DNA from: Sphingobacterium allocomposti
Lineage (GTDB): Bacteria; Bacteroidota; Bacteroidia; Sphingobacteriales; Sphingobacteriaceae
DNA length: 64,000 nt
Reading direction: 5' to 3'
NCBI RefSeq assembly: GCF_008124885.1
Contig: NZ_VNHX01000001.1
Span: 248,001-312,000 of the forward strand
In this document: positions 27,759-35,733 of the stretch, piece after piece
How the letters are laid out: every line of letters starts with the position of its first letter
How positions within the stretch are numbered: position 1 is the first letter of the stretch
Made by a program: the position numbers and the translations under genes
The notes under the pieces: generated by a model
What the model was told of the DNA's origin: nothing
The model's input: the letters and a program-made list of their open reading frames with translations, nothing else
Database searches by the model: none

Positions 27759-29636
27759 ATGTCAAGTACAGTTATATCGCACGGCGCAGCGCATCATGAT
27801 GCACACGATCATCATCACGAAACGTTCTTAACTAAATATATTTTTAGTCAGGATCATAAGATGATTGCAAAGCAATTTTTGATCACAGGTATTGTGATGG
27901 CGGTCTTCGCTATGTTGCTTTCTATCTTATTCCGTATCCAATTGGCTTGGCCGGAAGAGGATTTTCCGATCTTGGAAGTTTTTTTAGGTAAATGGGCTGA
28001 GGGTGGACGAATCAAGCCAGATTTCTTCTTGTCGCTGGTCACTATCCATGGTACCATGATGGTATTCTTCGTCTTAACGGCGGGCTTGTCCGGTACTTTT
28101 AGTAACCTATTGATCCCTTATCAGTTAGGCGCCCGTGATATGGCGTCGCCATTGATGAACATGTTATCGTACTGGTTCTTCTTTGCGGCCTGTGTGATCA
28201 TGGTGGCATCGTTCTTTGTGGAAAGTGGCCCCGCTGCTGCCGGATGGACGATCTATCCGCCATTATCGGCGGTGCCGACAGCCATTGCAGGCTCCGGCTT
28301 GGGGATGACCCTTTGGCTAGTCAGTATGACGTTGTTTATCGCCTCTCAGGTATTGGGTGGTGTGAACTACATCAGTACTGTATTAAATATGCGTACAAAA
28401 GGGATGGATCTTTGGAAAATGCCGTTAACCATCTGGGCGTTTTTCCTGACGGCTATCGTAGGCTTGTTGTCTTTCCCGGTTTTGGTATCTGCCGTAGTTC
28501 TTCTGTTTTTCGATCGTACCGTGGGTACCTCGTTTTATCTGTCGGACTTGGTCGTTCAAGGTCAGATTTTACCGAATGAAGGTGGATCGCCTATCTTATT
28601 CCAACACTTATTCTGGTTCTTGGGACACCCTGAGGTATATATCGTGGTGATGCCTGCATTGGGTCTTACTTCTGAAGTTATTTCTACAAACTCCCGCAAA
28701 CCGATTTTCGGTTACCATGCGATGGTTTATTCGTTGGTAGGTATTACCGTATTGTCGTTCATCGTTTGGGGACACCACATGTTCGTTACGGGTATGAACC
28801 CGTTCCTAGGGGGGGTGTTTATGATCACGACTTTGATTATCGCCGTACCATCTGCGGTGAAAGCGTTTAACTATATTGCTACCCTGTGGCGCGGTAATAT
28901 CCGTTTCACGCCTGCGATGATGTTCGCAATCGGTATGGTGTCGTTCTTCGTTTCCGGCGGTTTGACAGGTTTATACTTAGGTAATGCGGCCTTGGACATC
29001 AACTTGCATGATACATACTTTGTAGTAGCCCACTTCCACCTTGTGATGGGATCCGCCTCTATTTTTGGAATGTTGTGCGGTGTTTATCACTGGTACCCAA
29101 AAATGTTCGGACGGATGATGGACACTAAACTGGGATATCTACACTTCTGGCTTACATTTGTTGGTGCCTATTTGGTGTTCTTCCCAATGCACTTCATGGG
29201 TATAGACGGCGTTCCCCGTCGTTACTATACGTTCACTGCATTCCCATTTATGGATAAATGGATCTCCGTGAACATGTTGATCACTTGGGCTGCTATTATC
29301 GCGGGCTTGGCGCAGGTAGCGTTTTTGTGGAACTTCTTTAGCTCTATCTGGAGAGGGAAGAGAGCTCCTCAAAACCCTTGGAACGCAAATACGCTGGAGT
29401 GGACAACGCCGGTAGAGCACATCCATGGCAACTGGCCTGGTGAAATTCCTACAGTGTACCGTTGGCCTTATGATTACAGTAAGCCTGGTCACGATACGGA
29501 TTTCATTCCGCAGCACATACCGTTCTCTGAAACAATGAGTTCGAACCTGCCTCACGACTTTGAAGGTAATGAAGAAGCTATTCGCATTCAAAATGAATGG
29601 AATAAGCAAAACAATAGAGAAGTAATAGAAGGGTAG
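27759..29636 (+). CDS. coxA: Cytochrome c oxidase subunit I (heme-copper oxidase, A1 type)
   Basis: A 625-residue protein with about twelve or more membrane segments. Key sites are the heme-copper cross-link motif GHPEVYIVVMPALG (His-Glu-x-Tyr), the CuB histidine pair in VWGHHMFVTGM and the heme histidines in LHDTYFVVAHFHLVMG. The Glu in GHPEV marks an A1-type D-channel oxidase. It reduces oxygen to water and pumps protons. The histidine-rich start (HGAAHHDAHDHHHE) is shared in style with ActF and subunit IV. Confidence 0.96.
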   Translation: MSSTVISHGAAHHDAHDHHHETFLTKYIFSQDHKMIAKQFLITGIVMAVFAMLLSILFRIQLAWPEEDFPILEVFLGKWAEGGRIKPDFFLSLVTIHGTMMVFFVLTAGLSGTFSNLLIPYQLGARDMASPLMNMLSYWFFFAACVIMVASFFVESGPAAAGWTIYPPLSAVPTAIAGSGLGMTLWLVSMTLFIASQVLGGVNYISTVLNMRTKGMDLWKMPLTIWAFFLTAIVGLLSFPVLVSAVVLLFFDRTVGTSFYLSDLVVQGQILPNEGGSPILFQHLFWFLGHPEVYIVVMPALGLTSEVISTNSRKPIFGYHAMVYSLVGITVLSFIVWGHHMFVTGMNPFLGGVFMITTLIIAVPSAVKAFNYIATLWRGNIRFTPAMMFAIGMVSFFVSGGLTGLYLGNAALDINLHDTYFVVAHFHLVMGSASIFGMLCGVYHWYPKMFGRMMDTKLGYLHFWLTFVGAYLVFFPMHFMGIDGVPRRYYTFTAFPFMDKWISVNMLITWAAIIAGLAQVAFLWNFFSSIWRGKRAPQNPWNANTLEWTTPVEHIHGNWPGEIPTVYRWPYDYSKPGHDTDFIPQHIPFSETMSSNLPHDFEGNEEAIRIQNEWNKQNNREVIEG

Positions 29637-29686
29637 GTGTATACCTACCTCTCTTTTATAAGAGGTTTTAAGTAGAAGGAGAGGGC

Positions 29687-30730
29687 ATGTATCCACGTGC
29701 GGAAAAACGATTCATAAAAGCAAATAGGCTGACTATTATTGTTTTGTTTCTAGTGATAGCCGCTGGAGGGATCGTTCGGAGCACAGGGTCTGGAATGGGA
29801 TGTCCGGATTGGCCGAAGTGCTTCAATCGGATTGTGCCTCCGACAGATGTGTCTCAGTTGCCCGCCGGATACGAAGAGCACTATGTAGAGGGACGCGCAA
29901 AGAAAAATATGCGCTTTGCGAAAATCGTGGAATTTTTCGGTTATCGCGATATCGCAGACAAGATACGGCATGACGAGTCTATACTGGAGCATGAAGAGTT
30001 TAATGCCGCAAAGACATGGACGGAATACATTAACCGATTGGTCGGCGTGGCAGCAGGTTTCTGCCTATTGGCATCAGCGATTTTCTCGTTGACCTATTTA
30101 AAGACCAAGCCAGCCATTCTGGGATGGAGTGTGCTTAACGTCTTTGTTGTGGTAGTTCAGGCGTGGTTGGGTTCTATCGTGGTTTCCACTAATCTCATGC
30201 CCTGGATCATCACGGTACATATGTTGCTCGCACTGATTATAGTTGGCATTAGCATTTATACGTTCTACCTGGCGACGACCTTGCGGAACAAGAGCATTCT
30301 TATTAACCAGCGCTTTTTAGCGTTGAAAGCATTGGCGCTGTTTTCGTTGCTGATAACCGTTGTGCAGGTGGTATTTGGTACGGAAGTCCGGGAAGCTGTG
30401 GATCTCCTGAACGACAAGGAAATTGCACGTTCGGAATGGATATCACAAATAGGTATACCCTACGAGGTGCACCGCTCATTAGCTTATGTATCACTGGGAT
30501 TGACGATTTTGCTGTTTTTCCTGGTAAAGAATAAATTTAGTTCATTGACATTACAAAGTAAATACGCTTGGTTTGTACTAGGCTTGGTCGGAGTCCAGAT
30601 GATGACGGGGATTATTTTAGCTCGGTATGATGTACCTCCCGTTGCGCAGACGATGCATCTGGTGGTTGCAAGCTTATTTTTTGGTGCACAGTATTACCTG
30701 ATGTTATTAATGACAAAATTGAAACGATAG
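29687..30730 (+). CDS. ctaA: Heme A synthase (COX15/CtaA)
   Basis: A 347-residue protein with about eight membrane helices in two pseudo-repeats. Typical segments are GGIVRSTGSGMGCPDWPKCF (with the conserved periplasmic cysteines), TWTEYINRLVGVAAGF, IITVHMLLALIIVG and VHRSLAYVSLGL. A long soluble loop (about residues 48-110) follows the cysteine region. CtaA converts heme O to heme A for the oxidase made by coxA. It lies 50 nt downstream of coxA with GAAGGAGAG upstream of the start. Confidence 0.93.
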   Translation: MYPRAEKRFIKANRLTIIVLFLVIAAGGIVRSTGSGMGCPDWPKCFNRIVPPTDVSQLPAGYEEHYVEGRAKKNMRFAKIVEFFGYRDIADKIRHDESILEHEEFNAAKTWTEYINRLVGVAAGFCLLASAIFSLTYLKTKPAILGWSVLNVFVVVVQAWLGSIVVSTNLMPWIITVHMLLALIIVGISIYTFYLATTLRNKSILINQRFLALKALALFSLLITVVQVVFGTEVREAVDLLNDKEIARSEWISQIGIPYEVHRSLAYVSLGLTILLFFLVKNKFSSLTLQSKYAWFVLGLVGVQMMTGIILARYDVPPVAQTMHLVVASLFFGAQYYLMLLMTKLKR

Positions 30731-30800
30731 TTTGGACAAAGTTGTGGAAATTTGTCGATCGGGTTCCACGTGTTCACCAAAAGAAGGGAATATATTATTC

Positions 30801-31709
30801 ATGAAGCAGTTCATCTCGGATTTCAATAAACTAGTAAAGCTCAGGCTCACGCTGACTGTCGTCTTTTCGGCTTCCATATCCTTTTTGATCGGGGCCAAAC
30901 AGCAGGGCGATATCATCTGGCTGAATTGGCTTATCCTGACGGTAGGCGGATTTTTCGTCACCGGTGCGGCCAACGGCTTCAATGAGATTATCGAACGGGA
31001 CCTCGACAGGTTAATGAAGCGTACCGCAGACAGACCGTTGCCGGCCGGTCGGATGACTACAGGACAGGCATTGGTAATGAGCTTGTTTATGGGCATATTC
31101 GGAACGTTGTTTTTAGTGCAGCTTAACTTTTTGGCGGGCTTGCTATCGGTGTTTTCGATTATTTTGTATGCTTTCGTGTACACGCCACTGAAACAGAAGT
31201 CGCCTATCGCGGTGTTTGTCGGTGCGTTTCCCGGTGCATTACCGCCGCTCATCGGATATTATGCAGCGTTTAAATCTGCAGGATTTGGGTTCGAGTATGC
31301 AGCCGTTAGCGAAGCGGCCATTGTCATTACACCATGGGTACTGTTTTTAATCCAGTTCTTCTGGCAGTTTCCCCACTTCTGGGCGATAGCTTGGGTTGCT
31401 GACGAAGATTATAAAAACGCCGGTTTCAGGCTTCTTCCGACAACGAAGAAAGACCGCCTGTCAGCCTGGTTGATTTTTGTGTCAGGCGTGTTGATGATAC
31501 CAGTTGGCTTTCTGCCTATGTATTATGGGTTTGGCGGCTGGGTGTTTACCGTCGCCTCGGTACTTGGTGGCTTATTATTTGCTGTTTACGGGTATCAACA
31601 TGCGCGGCAGATGACAGACGCTACGGCAAAGAAAGTGATGTTTACATCCTTTATTTATTTGCCTTTAACGCAGTTAATATTGTTATTTGATTTTATTCCT
31701 TTGAAATAG
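30801..31709 (+). CDS. ctaB: Protoheme IX farnesyltransferase (heme O synthase)
   Basis: I start at ATG 30801 (302 residues); an upstream in-frame TTG at 30732 adds 23 residues without prenyltransferase character. The prenyl-diphosphate binding motif is seen in NGFNEIIERDLDRLMKRTADRPLPAGRM, and a second Asp-rich loop is in AWVADEDYKNAGFRLLP. About nine membrane helices. CtaB attaches a farnesyl group to heme B, making heme O, the substrate of CtaA encoded just upstream. It abuts the subunit III-like gene with no gap. Confidence 0.93.
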   Translation: MKQFISDFNKLVKLRLTLTVVFSASISFLIGAKQQGDIIWLNWLILTVGGFFVTGAANGFNEIIERDLDRLMKRTADRPLPAGRMTTGQALVMSLFMGIFGTLFLVQLNFLAGLLSVFSIILYAFVYTPLKQKSPIAVFVGAFPGALPPLIGYYAAFKSAGFGFEYAAVSEAAIVITPWVLFLIQFFWQFPHFWAIAWVADEDYKNAGFRLLPTTKKDRLSAWLIFVSGVLMIPVGFLPMYYGFGGWVFTVASVLGGLLFAVYGYQHARQMTDATAKKVMFTSFIYLPLTQLILLFDFIPLK

Positions 31710-32294
31710 ATGGAGCATACGGATTTTAAAACGGAAGAGTTGATCCAATCAAGGAAGGCCAGGAAGTTTAATCTTTGGCTTGGTATGATTGGCATGTTTA
31801 TGATGTTCGCCGCGTTGTCGAGCGGTTTCATCGTATACACCGCAAGCGGGGTGGACAAAGGAATTAAAACGTTGCTTCCGGACACGTTTGTTTATAGCAC
31901 CGCTGTTATCGTGCTGAGCAGTCTTACATTGCATCTGGCGTATCGGGCTGTGAAACACGAGAGTTTGGATCGTCAAAAGCTGTTTCTGCTGCTGACATTA
32001 GCGTTGGGGATTGTATTTTTCTTTCTTCAGGTACAAGCTTGGTCGGTGCTGACCGGCAGAGGTATTTATTTTATTAACAATAACGCATCGCAGTCGTTCA
32101 TTTATATTTTTACGGGACTGCATTTAGCACATATTTTAGCGGGACTGATCGTATTGGTTCGATGTCTGCTGGGGGCGCTGAAGCCTATTCCATATGTAGA
32201 CAACCAATTCCGCATGAATCTAGCCACTATTTTTTGGCATTTTCTCGATCTTCTATGGATTTATATTTATGTTTTCTTACTTTTGAATCAATAA
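31710..32294 (+). CDS. Cytochrome c oxidase subunit III-like protein, copy 1
   Basis: A 194-residue protein with five hydrophobic segments, the form of short bacterial subunit III (CyoC/CtaE) members. The later helices show FTGLHLAHILAGLIVL and FWHFLDLLWIYIYVFLLL, typical of subunit III. Its ATG directly follows the ctaB stop. A second subunit III gene lies 9 nt downstream. This copy lacks the first two helices of seven-helix forms and may be an assembly or partner subunit. Confidence 0.88.
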   Translation: MEHTDFKTEELIQSRKARKFNLWLGMIGMFMMFAALSSGFIVYTASGVDKGIKTLLPDTFVYSTAVIVLSSLTLHLAYRAVKHESLDRQKLFLLLTLALGIVFFFLQVQAWSVLTGRGIYFINNNASQSFIYIFTGLHLAHILAGLIVLVRCLLGALKPIPYVDNQFRMNLATIFWHFLDLLWIYIYVFLLLNQ

Positions 32295-32303
32295 TAGTAA
32301 AAA

Positions 32304-33041
32304 ATGAGTACAACAACTGTATCGCAATTGGATAAGGTAAAAGACGGCCCTTGGAGTGGTGGTAAGTCGCCTTGGAATTTGGAGTATGGAAAAATCATGA
32401 TGTGGTTTTTCCTGGTATCGGATGCATTTACATTCTCTGCGTTTTTAATATACTATGGCGCACAGAAGTTTGCACAACCGACCTGGATTGATGCGGATAA
32501 GATTTTCCAGTCTATTCCCGGGATCGCTGAGCACGGACAGCCGTTGGTGTTTGTAGGGATCATGACTTTTATTTTGATTATGTCGTCTGTAACGATGGTG
32601 TTGGCTGTAGACGCAGGACATAGGAACCAGAAACAGGAAGTTGTAAAATGGATGCTTTGGACGATTCTAGGAGGTCTTTGCTTCTTGGGCTGTCAGGCCA
32701 TTGAGTGGACGCACTTGCATCACCAGGGCTTTTGGTTTGGAAGAAATCCGGCAACCGGTTTGGAAGGCGACGCTGTTGCCGAAGCGCTGGCGCCGTATTT
32801 TACAAAAGACATATCTTATACAGCGGCATTACAGTTCTCCAATCTTTTCTTTACCATTACAGGATTCCACGGATTCCACGTATCTGTCGGGGTGTTATTG
32901 AACATTATTATTTTGTGGATGACCATGAACAATACATTCGAAAGAAGGGGCACTTACCTAATGGTAGAAAAAGTTGGTCTATACTGGCACTTTGTCGACT
33001 TGGTTTGGGTATTTGTCTTCACGTTCTTCTATCTAATCTAA
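32304..33041 (+). CDS. coxC: Cytochrome c oxidase subunit III, copy 2
   Basis: A 245-residue protein with about five to six hydrophobic segments. Subunit III signatures are MMWFFLVSDAFTFSAFLIYYG near the start, GCQAIEWTHLHHQGFWFG in the middle, TGFHGFHVSVGVLLNIIILW and YWHFVDLVWVFVFTFFYLI at the end; the final motif is diagnostic. Subunit III stabilises the oxidase core and proton entry. Nine bases separate it from the other subunit III-like gene and 33 from subunit IV. Confidence 0.92.
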   Translation: MSTTTVSQLDKVKDGPWSGGKSPWNLEYGKIMMWFFLVSDAFTFSAFLIYYGAQKFAQPTWIDADKIFQSIPGIAEHGQPLVFVGIMTFILIMSSVTMVLAVDAGHRNQKQEVVKWMLWTILGGLCFLGCQAIEWTHLHHQGFWFGRNPATGLEGDAVAEALAPYFTKDISYTAALQFSNLFFTITGFHGFHVSVGVLLNIIILWMTMNNTFERRGTYLMVEKVGLYWHFVDLVWVFVFTFFYLI

Positions 33042-33074
33042 TTCGTTCCGGAAATTTAATTTATACTAAGAAAC

Positions 33075-33455
33075 ATGTCACATCATAACGAAAATATAGC
33101 TGCAGCACATGATCACCACGATCATGGGGGGATGGATAAAAAGGGTATCTGGAAGGTGTTTTTCATCCTTCTGGCGCTTACAGCGCTGGAATTCTTGATA
33201 GCCTTAGGTTTTGTACACCACTGGGGAGTGATCGAGAAAGGGATGGTGTTAAACACGATTTATATTGTGTTGACGCTTGTTAAGGCATACTATATCGTAG
33301 CCTATTTTATGCACCTGAAGTTTGAAAAATCAGGATTCATTCTTTGCTGCGCAATCGGATTTATTTTTATTGTTTACTTTATTATACTGTTACTGATCGA
33401 GGGAGATTTCCTGTTATATCATTTGCATTCGCATCCGTTGTTTCCAAGTAAATAA
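33075..33455 (+). CDS. Cytochrome c oxidase subunit IV (CyoD-type)
   Basis: A 126-residue protein with a His/Asp-rich N terminus (AAAHDHHDHGGMD) and three membrane helices. KAYYIVAYFMHLKFEKSGFI is the hallmark of the prokaryotic subunit IV family. It is a small helper subunit at the end of the structural part of the oxidase operon. Confidence 0.9.
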   Translation: MSHHNENIAAAHDHHDHGGMDKKGIWKVFFILLALTALEFLIALGFVHHWGVIEKGMVLNTIYIVLTLVKAYYIVAYFMHLKFEKSGFILCCAIGFIFIVYFIILLLIEGDFLLYHLHSHPLFPSK

Positions 33456-33472
33456 CCAATAGGAGGATGTTC

Positions 33473-34192
33473 ATGAGTAACCGTACTCAACGCAGTAAAT
33501 CAAAAATTATAATCCTGGCATTAATTTTATTACTGCCAGGATTTTTATATATAGCTGTTAACCGGTTCGGATCAAACGAATACGTTTCTTTGCCTGTATT
33601 CGGCGAAAAGAAGCTCAGCGGAGAGCTGAAACGCAACTGGGGCAGGGAATATCCAGATACTATTTTTCACACGCTGACGCCGATCGCTTTTAAGGATATA
33701 GACGGAAAAGGCCTCACGTTTCCTGTATCTGATACCTCTATTACCGTTACCCATCTGTTTTATACAAAGGATGAATCGTTCTCCAGACTGATGCTGGACA
33801 ATGTCAACGCCTTATCGTCCCGTTTTGCCGCCAACCCACAGATCCGTTTTTTTTCAATCTCGGTCGATCCCACGGAAGACGTCGGAAGGCTACGGCAAAT
33901 GTTGAAGCCCTACAGCCAGTGGGAGCAGCGACATTGGGAAATAGGAATGCATCCGTCGGTGGATATTTTCAGCTATGCCAAAGATGAGCTATTGGTTGAT
34001 GCTATGATCGATCCGGCAGATTCTTCCCGCTTTCTGATAAGCAATCAGATGATACTTGTCGATTCCAAAAGACGTATCCGCGGTTTCTATGATATCAGTC
34101 AGAAGGGAGAGGTTGATCGTCTGGAAGATGAGATCAAGCTGTTGATGGTCGAAGAGATCCGAAATAGACCGCTAAAACTAGAAAAAAGATAA
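33473..34192 (+). CDS. SCO1/SenC-like protein lacking the copper-binding CxxxC
   Basis: A 239-residue protein. I choose ATG 33473 because AGGAGG lies six bases upstream; ATG 33467 is too close to it. One N-terminal anchor helix (IIILALILLLPGFLYIAV) is followed by a thioredoxin-like SCO domain: THLFYTKDESFSRLMLDN, FFSISVDPTEDVGRLRQML and QMILVDSKRRIRGFYDI. In normal Sco proteins the first segment reads T-x-C-P-x-x-C-P; here the two cysteine places are Asp100 and Ser104, and the later His ligand is also missing. It keeps the fold and operon position but not the ligands for CuA metallation, so its job is probably structural, chaperone-like or changed. Confidence 0.85.
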   Translation: MSNRTQRSKSKIIILALILLLPGFLYIAVNRFGSNEYVSLPVFGEKKLSGELKRNWGREYPDTIFHTLTPIAFKDIDGKGLTFPVSDTSITVTHLFYTKDESFSRLMLDNVNALSSRFAANPQIRFFSISVDPTEDVGRLRQMLKPYSQWEQRHWEIGMHPSVDIFSYAKDELLVDAMIDPADSSRFLISNQMILVDSKRRIRGFYDISQKGEVDRLEDEIKLLMVEEIRNRPLKLEKR

Positions 34193-34194
34193 AT

Positions 34195-34734
34195 ATGGTG
34201 ATGACTGAAGAAGAAAAGAAATATAAGAAGTGGATTGTGACGCTGTCCATCGTTATACCGGTAGCAGTGGCCATACTTTTCGGCGTAAACTTAAGGAAGT
34301 TGGGCTTCGATGTGCAGCCGCTTTCATTTCTGCCTCCTATTTACGCCTCTATCAATGGGCTAACGGCTATTCTATTGGTTGTGGCTGTTTCAGCAATAAA
34401 GCGGGGCAAGATAAAGTTGCATGAACAGTTGATAAAGCTTTGTATGTTGTGTTCGGTGAGTTTTCTCGTCATGTACGTCGCTTACCACATGACGTCGGAT
34501 TCCACCCCATATGGGGGAGAAGGAGTGATCCGCTATGTGTACTTCTTCATACTGATTAGTCATATCCTGTTATCGATTATCATTATTCCTTTTGTGCTAT
34601 TTACGTTTGTCCGCGGGATCGCCGGCGCTTATGAGCGGCACAAGAAGCTCGCACGGATAACGTATCCAATGTGGCTGTATGTGGCCGTAACCGGCGTCAT
34701 CGTTTATCTGATGATTTCGCCGTATTATAGTTGA
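34195..34734 (+). CDS. DUF420 membrane protein (CtaM-like)
   Basis: A 179-residue protein with four to five membrane helices. It belongs to the DUF420 family, often found next to Sco in oxidase operons: FLPPIYASINGLTAILLVVAV, SFLVMYVAYHMTSD and FFILISHILLSIIIIPFVLFT carry the conserved histidines. A homologue (CtaM) is needed for heme A oxidase assembly in Staphylococcus. The start lies 2 nt after the Sco-like gene. Last gene of the respiratory operon. Confidence 0.87.
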   Translation: MVMTEEEKKYKKWIVTLSIVIPVAVAILFGVNLRKLGFDVQPLSFLPPIYASINGLTAILLVVAVSAIKRGKIKLHEQLIKLCMLCSVSFLVMYVAYHMTSDSTPYGGEGVIRYVYFFILISHILLSIIIIPFVLFTFVRGIAGAYERHKKLARITYPMWLYVAVTGVIVYLMISPYYS

Positions 34735-34835
34735 AATATATAAAGTACTGAAGTCGTAAGGGAAAAGTGTATAGTCGGGGCTACAAATCGACAACTTTAA
34801 AACTTCACAAATAAACAACTTCACAAAAATCGAAC

Positions 34836-35294
34836 ATGAAGAGAGTCTGGATCTACCAAAGTAGCCGTTTTTTAACGGATGAAGAAGTGGCTGTCGTGAC
34901 GGATATTTTACAGGAGTTTGTTTCCCAGTGGACGGCCCACGGCAACCAACTCGCCGGATCGTTTGAGGTGAGATATCATCTTTTTATTATCCTTCAGGTG
35001 GACGAGGAGAAGGCTATGGTGACGGGCTGTTCTATCGATAAATCGGTTCATTTGTTAAAAAAGATAGAAGCGACGTTAGGCGTATCGCTGTTCGACCGGC
35101 TGAACATTGCGTACCGCGATCAGAACATGAATATTCAAATTGCCTCGCGGGACGAGTTCGAGCGACTGGTCACGGCGGGCATTGTCGATCAACGTACGGT
35201 TGTTTTTAACAATATGGTGACATCCGCTGAGGATCTGACGGACAAATGGGAGATTCCGATAAGCGAAAGCTGGCACGCTAAGGTCTTTTTTTAA
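34836..35294 (+). CDS. Conserved Bacteroidota protein of unknown function
   Basis: A 152-residue soluble protein with no signal peptide. MKRVWIYQSSRFLTDEEVAV followed by a QWTAHGNQLAGSF segment and the ending WHAKVFF is a pattern I recall from a small Bacteroidota family often mislabelled ABC transporter ATPase. No Walker A or B motif is present, so that label is wrong. It stands alone behind the respiratory operon. The 100-nt gap upstream has two copies of AACTTCACAAA. Confidence 0.7.
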   Translation: MKRVWIYQSSRFLTDEEVAVVTDILQEFVSQWTAHGNQLAGSFEVRYHLFIILQVDEEKAMVTGCSIDKSVHLLKKIEATLGVSLFDRLNIAYRDQNMNIQIASRDEFERLVTAGIVDQRTVVFNNMVTSAEDLTDKWEIPISESWHAKVFF

Positions 35295-35733
35295 ACGCAT
35301 GGATCCTTCCAAATAAAACCTCGCCCAAGTTAGAAGTCAGAAATTAGAATAGTAAGATGAAGTTAAAGGGGGTTAGAAGAGTTACCCTGTCCCACTTCGT
35401 TTAACTTCACCTAGCCAGCCGAAGTGCTCGGCTGCACATGTTCCGTTCCTTAAATCTCAAGCTTCGCGACGACGCATTTCGTAATTTTAATAGACCGCCA
35501 TCGAGCACCGATTTGGAACCACGTTAACAGGGTGTTATCGCAAACTGGGCCGGAGGAGGAACCTGGCGCTGAAGATAGGTATGTACCACAGTAAACCGAT
35601 CCGTAAGATCTATGGATATTACGGATCGGTTGTAGGCGAGTTCCCGTCGATGTATGCATCCTGTGCAGGGCTAGCACCCGGTCGCAGCGCTGCCTCGCCA
35701 CCGGGTCTGTAATCTTTAAATTATCCTCTTTTC
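35295..35733. other. Intergenic region rich in inverted repeats
   Basis: No supportable gene. It holds three perfect dyads: TGAAGTTAAA/TTTAACTTCA (35358-35367 and 35400-35409), AACCGATCCGTAA/TTACGGATCGGTT (35594-35606 and 35619-35631) and ACCCGGT/ACCGGGT (35676-35682 and 35700-35706). It lies between convergent genes, so some of these may end transcripts, although none has a good T-run. Confidence 0.6.
35594..35631. repeat. Perfect 13-bp inverted repeat near the pckA 3' end
   Basis: AACCGATCCGTAA (35594-35606) pairs perfectly with 35619-35631 around a 12-nt loop. It is about 100 nt beyond the pckA stop on the minus strand. It could be a pckA terminator without U-tract, or a protein-binding or repeat element. 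Confidence 0.7.

Noticed and set aside
34790..34835. Two AACTTCACAAA copies as the start of a repeat array
   Set aside because: Only two copies with an irregular short spacer, so this is not a CRISPR or satellite array.
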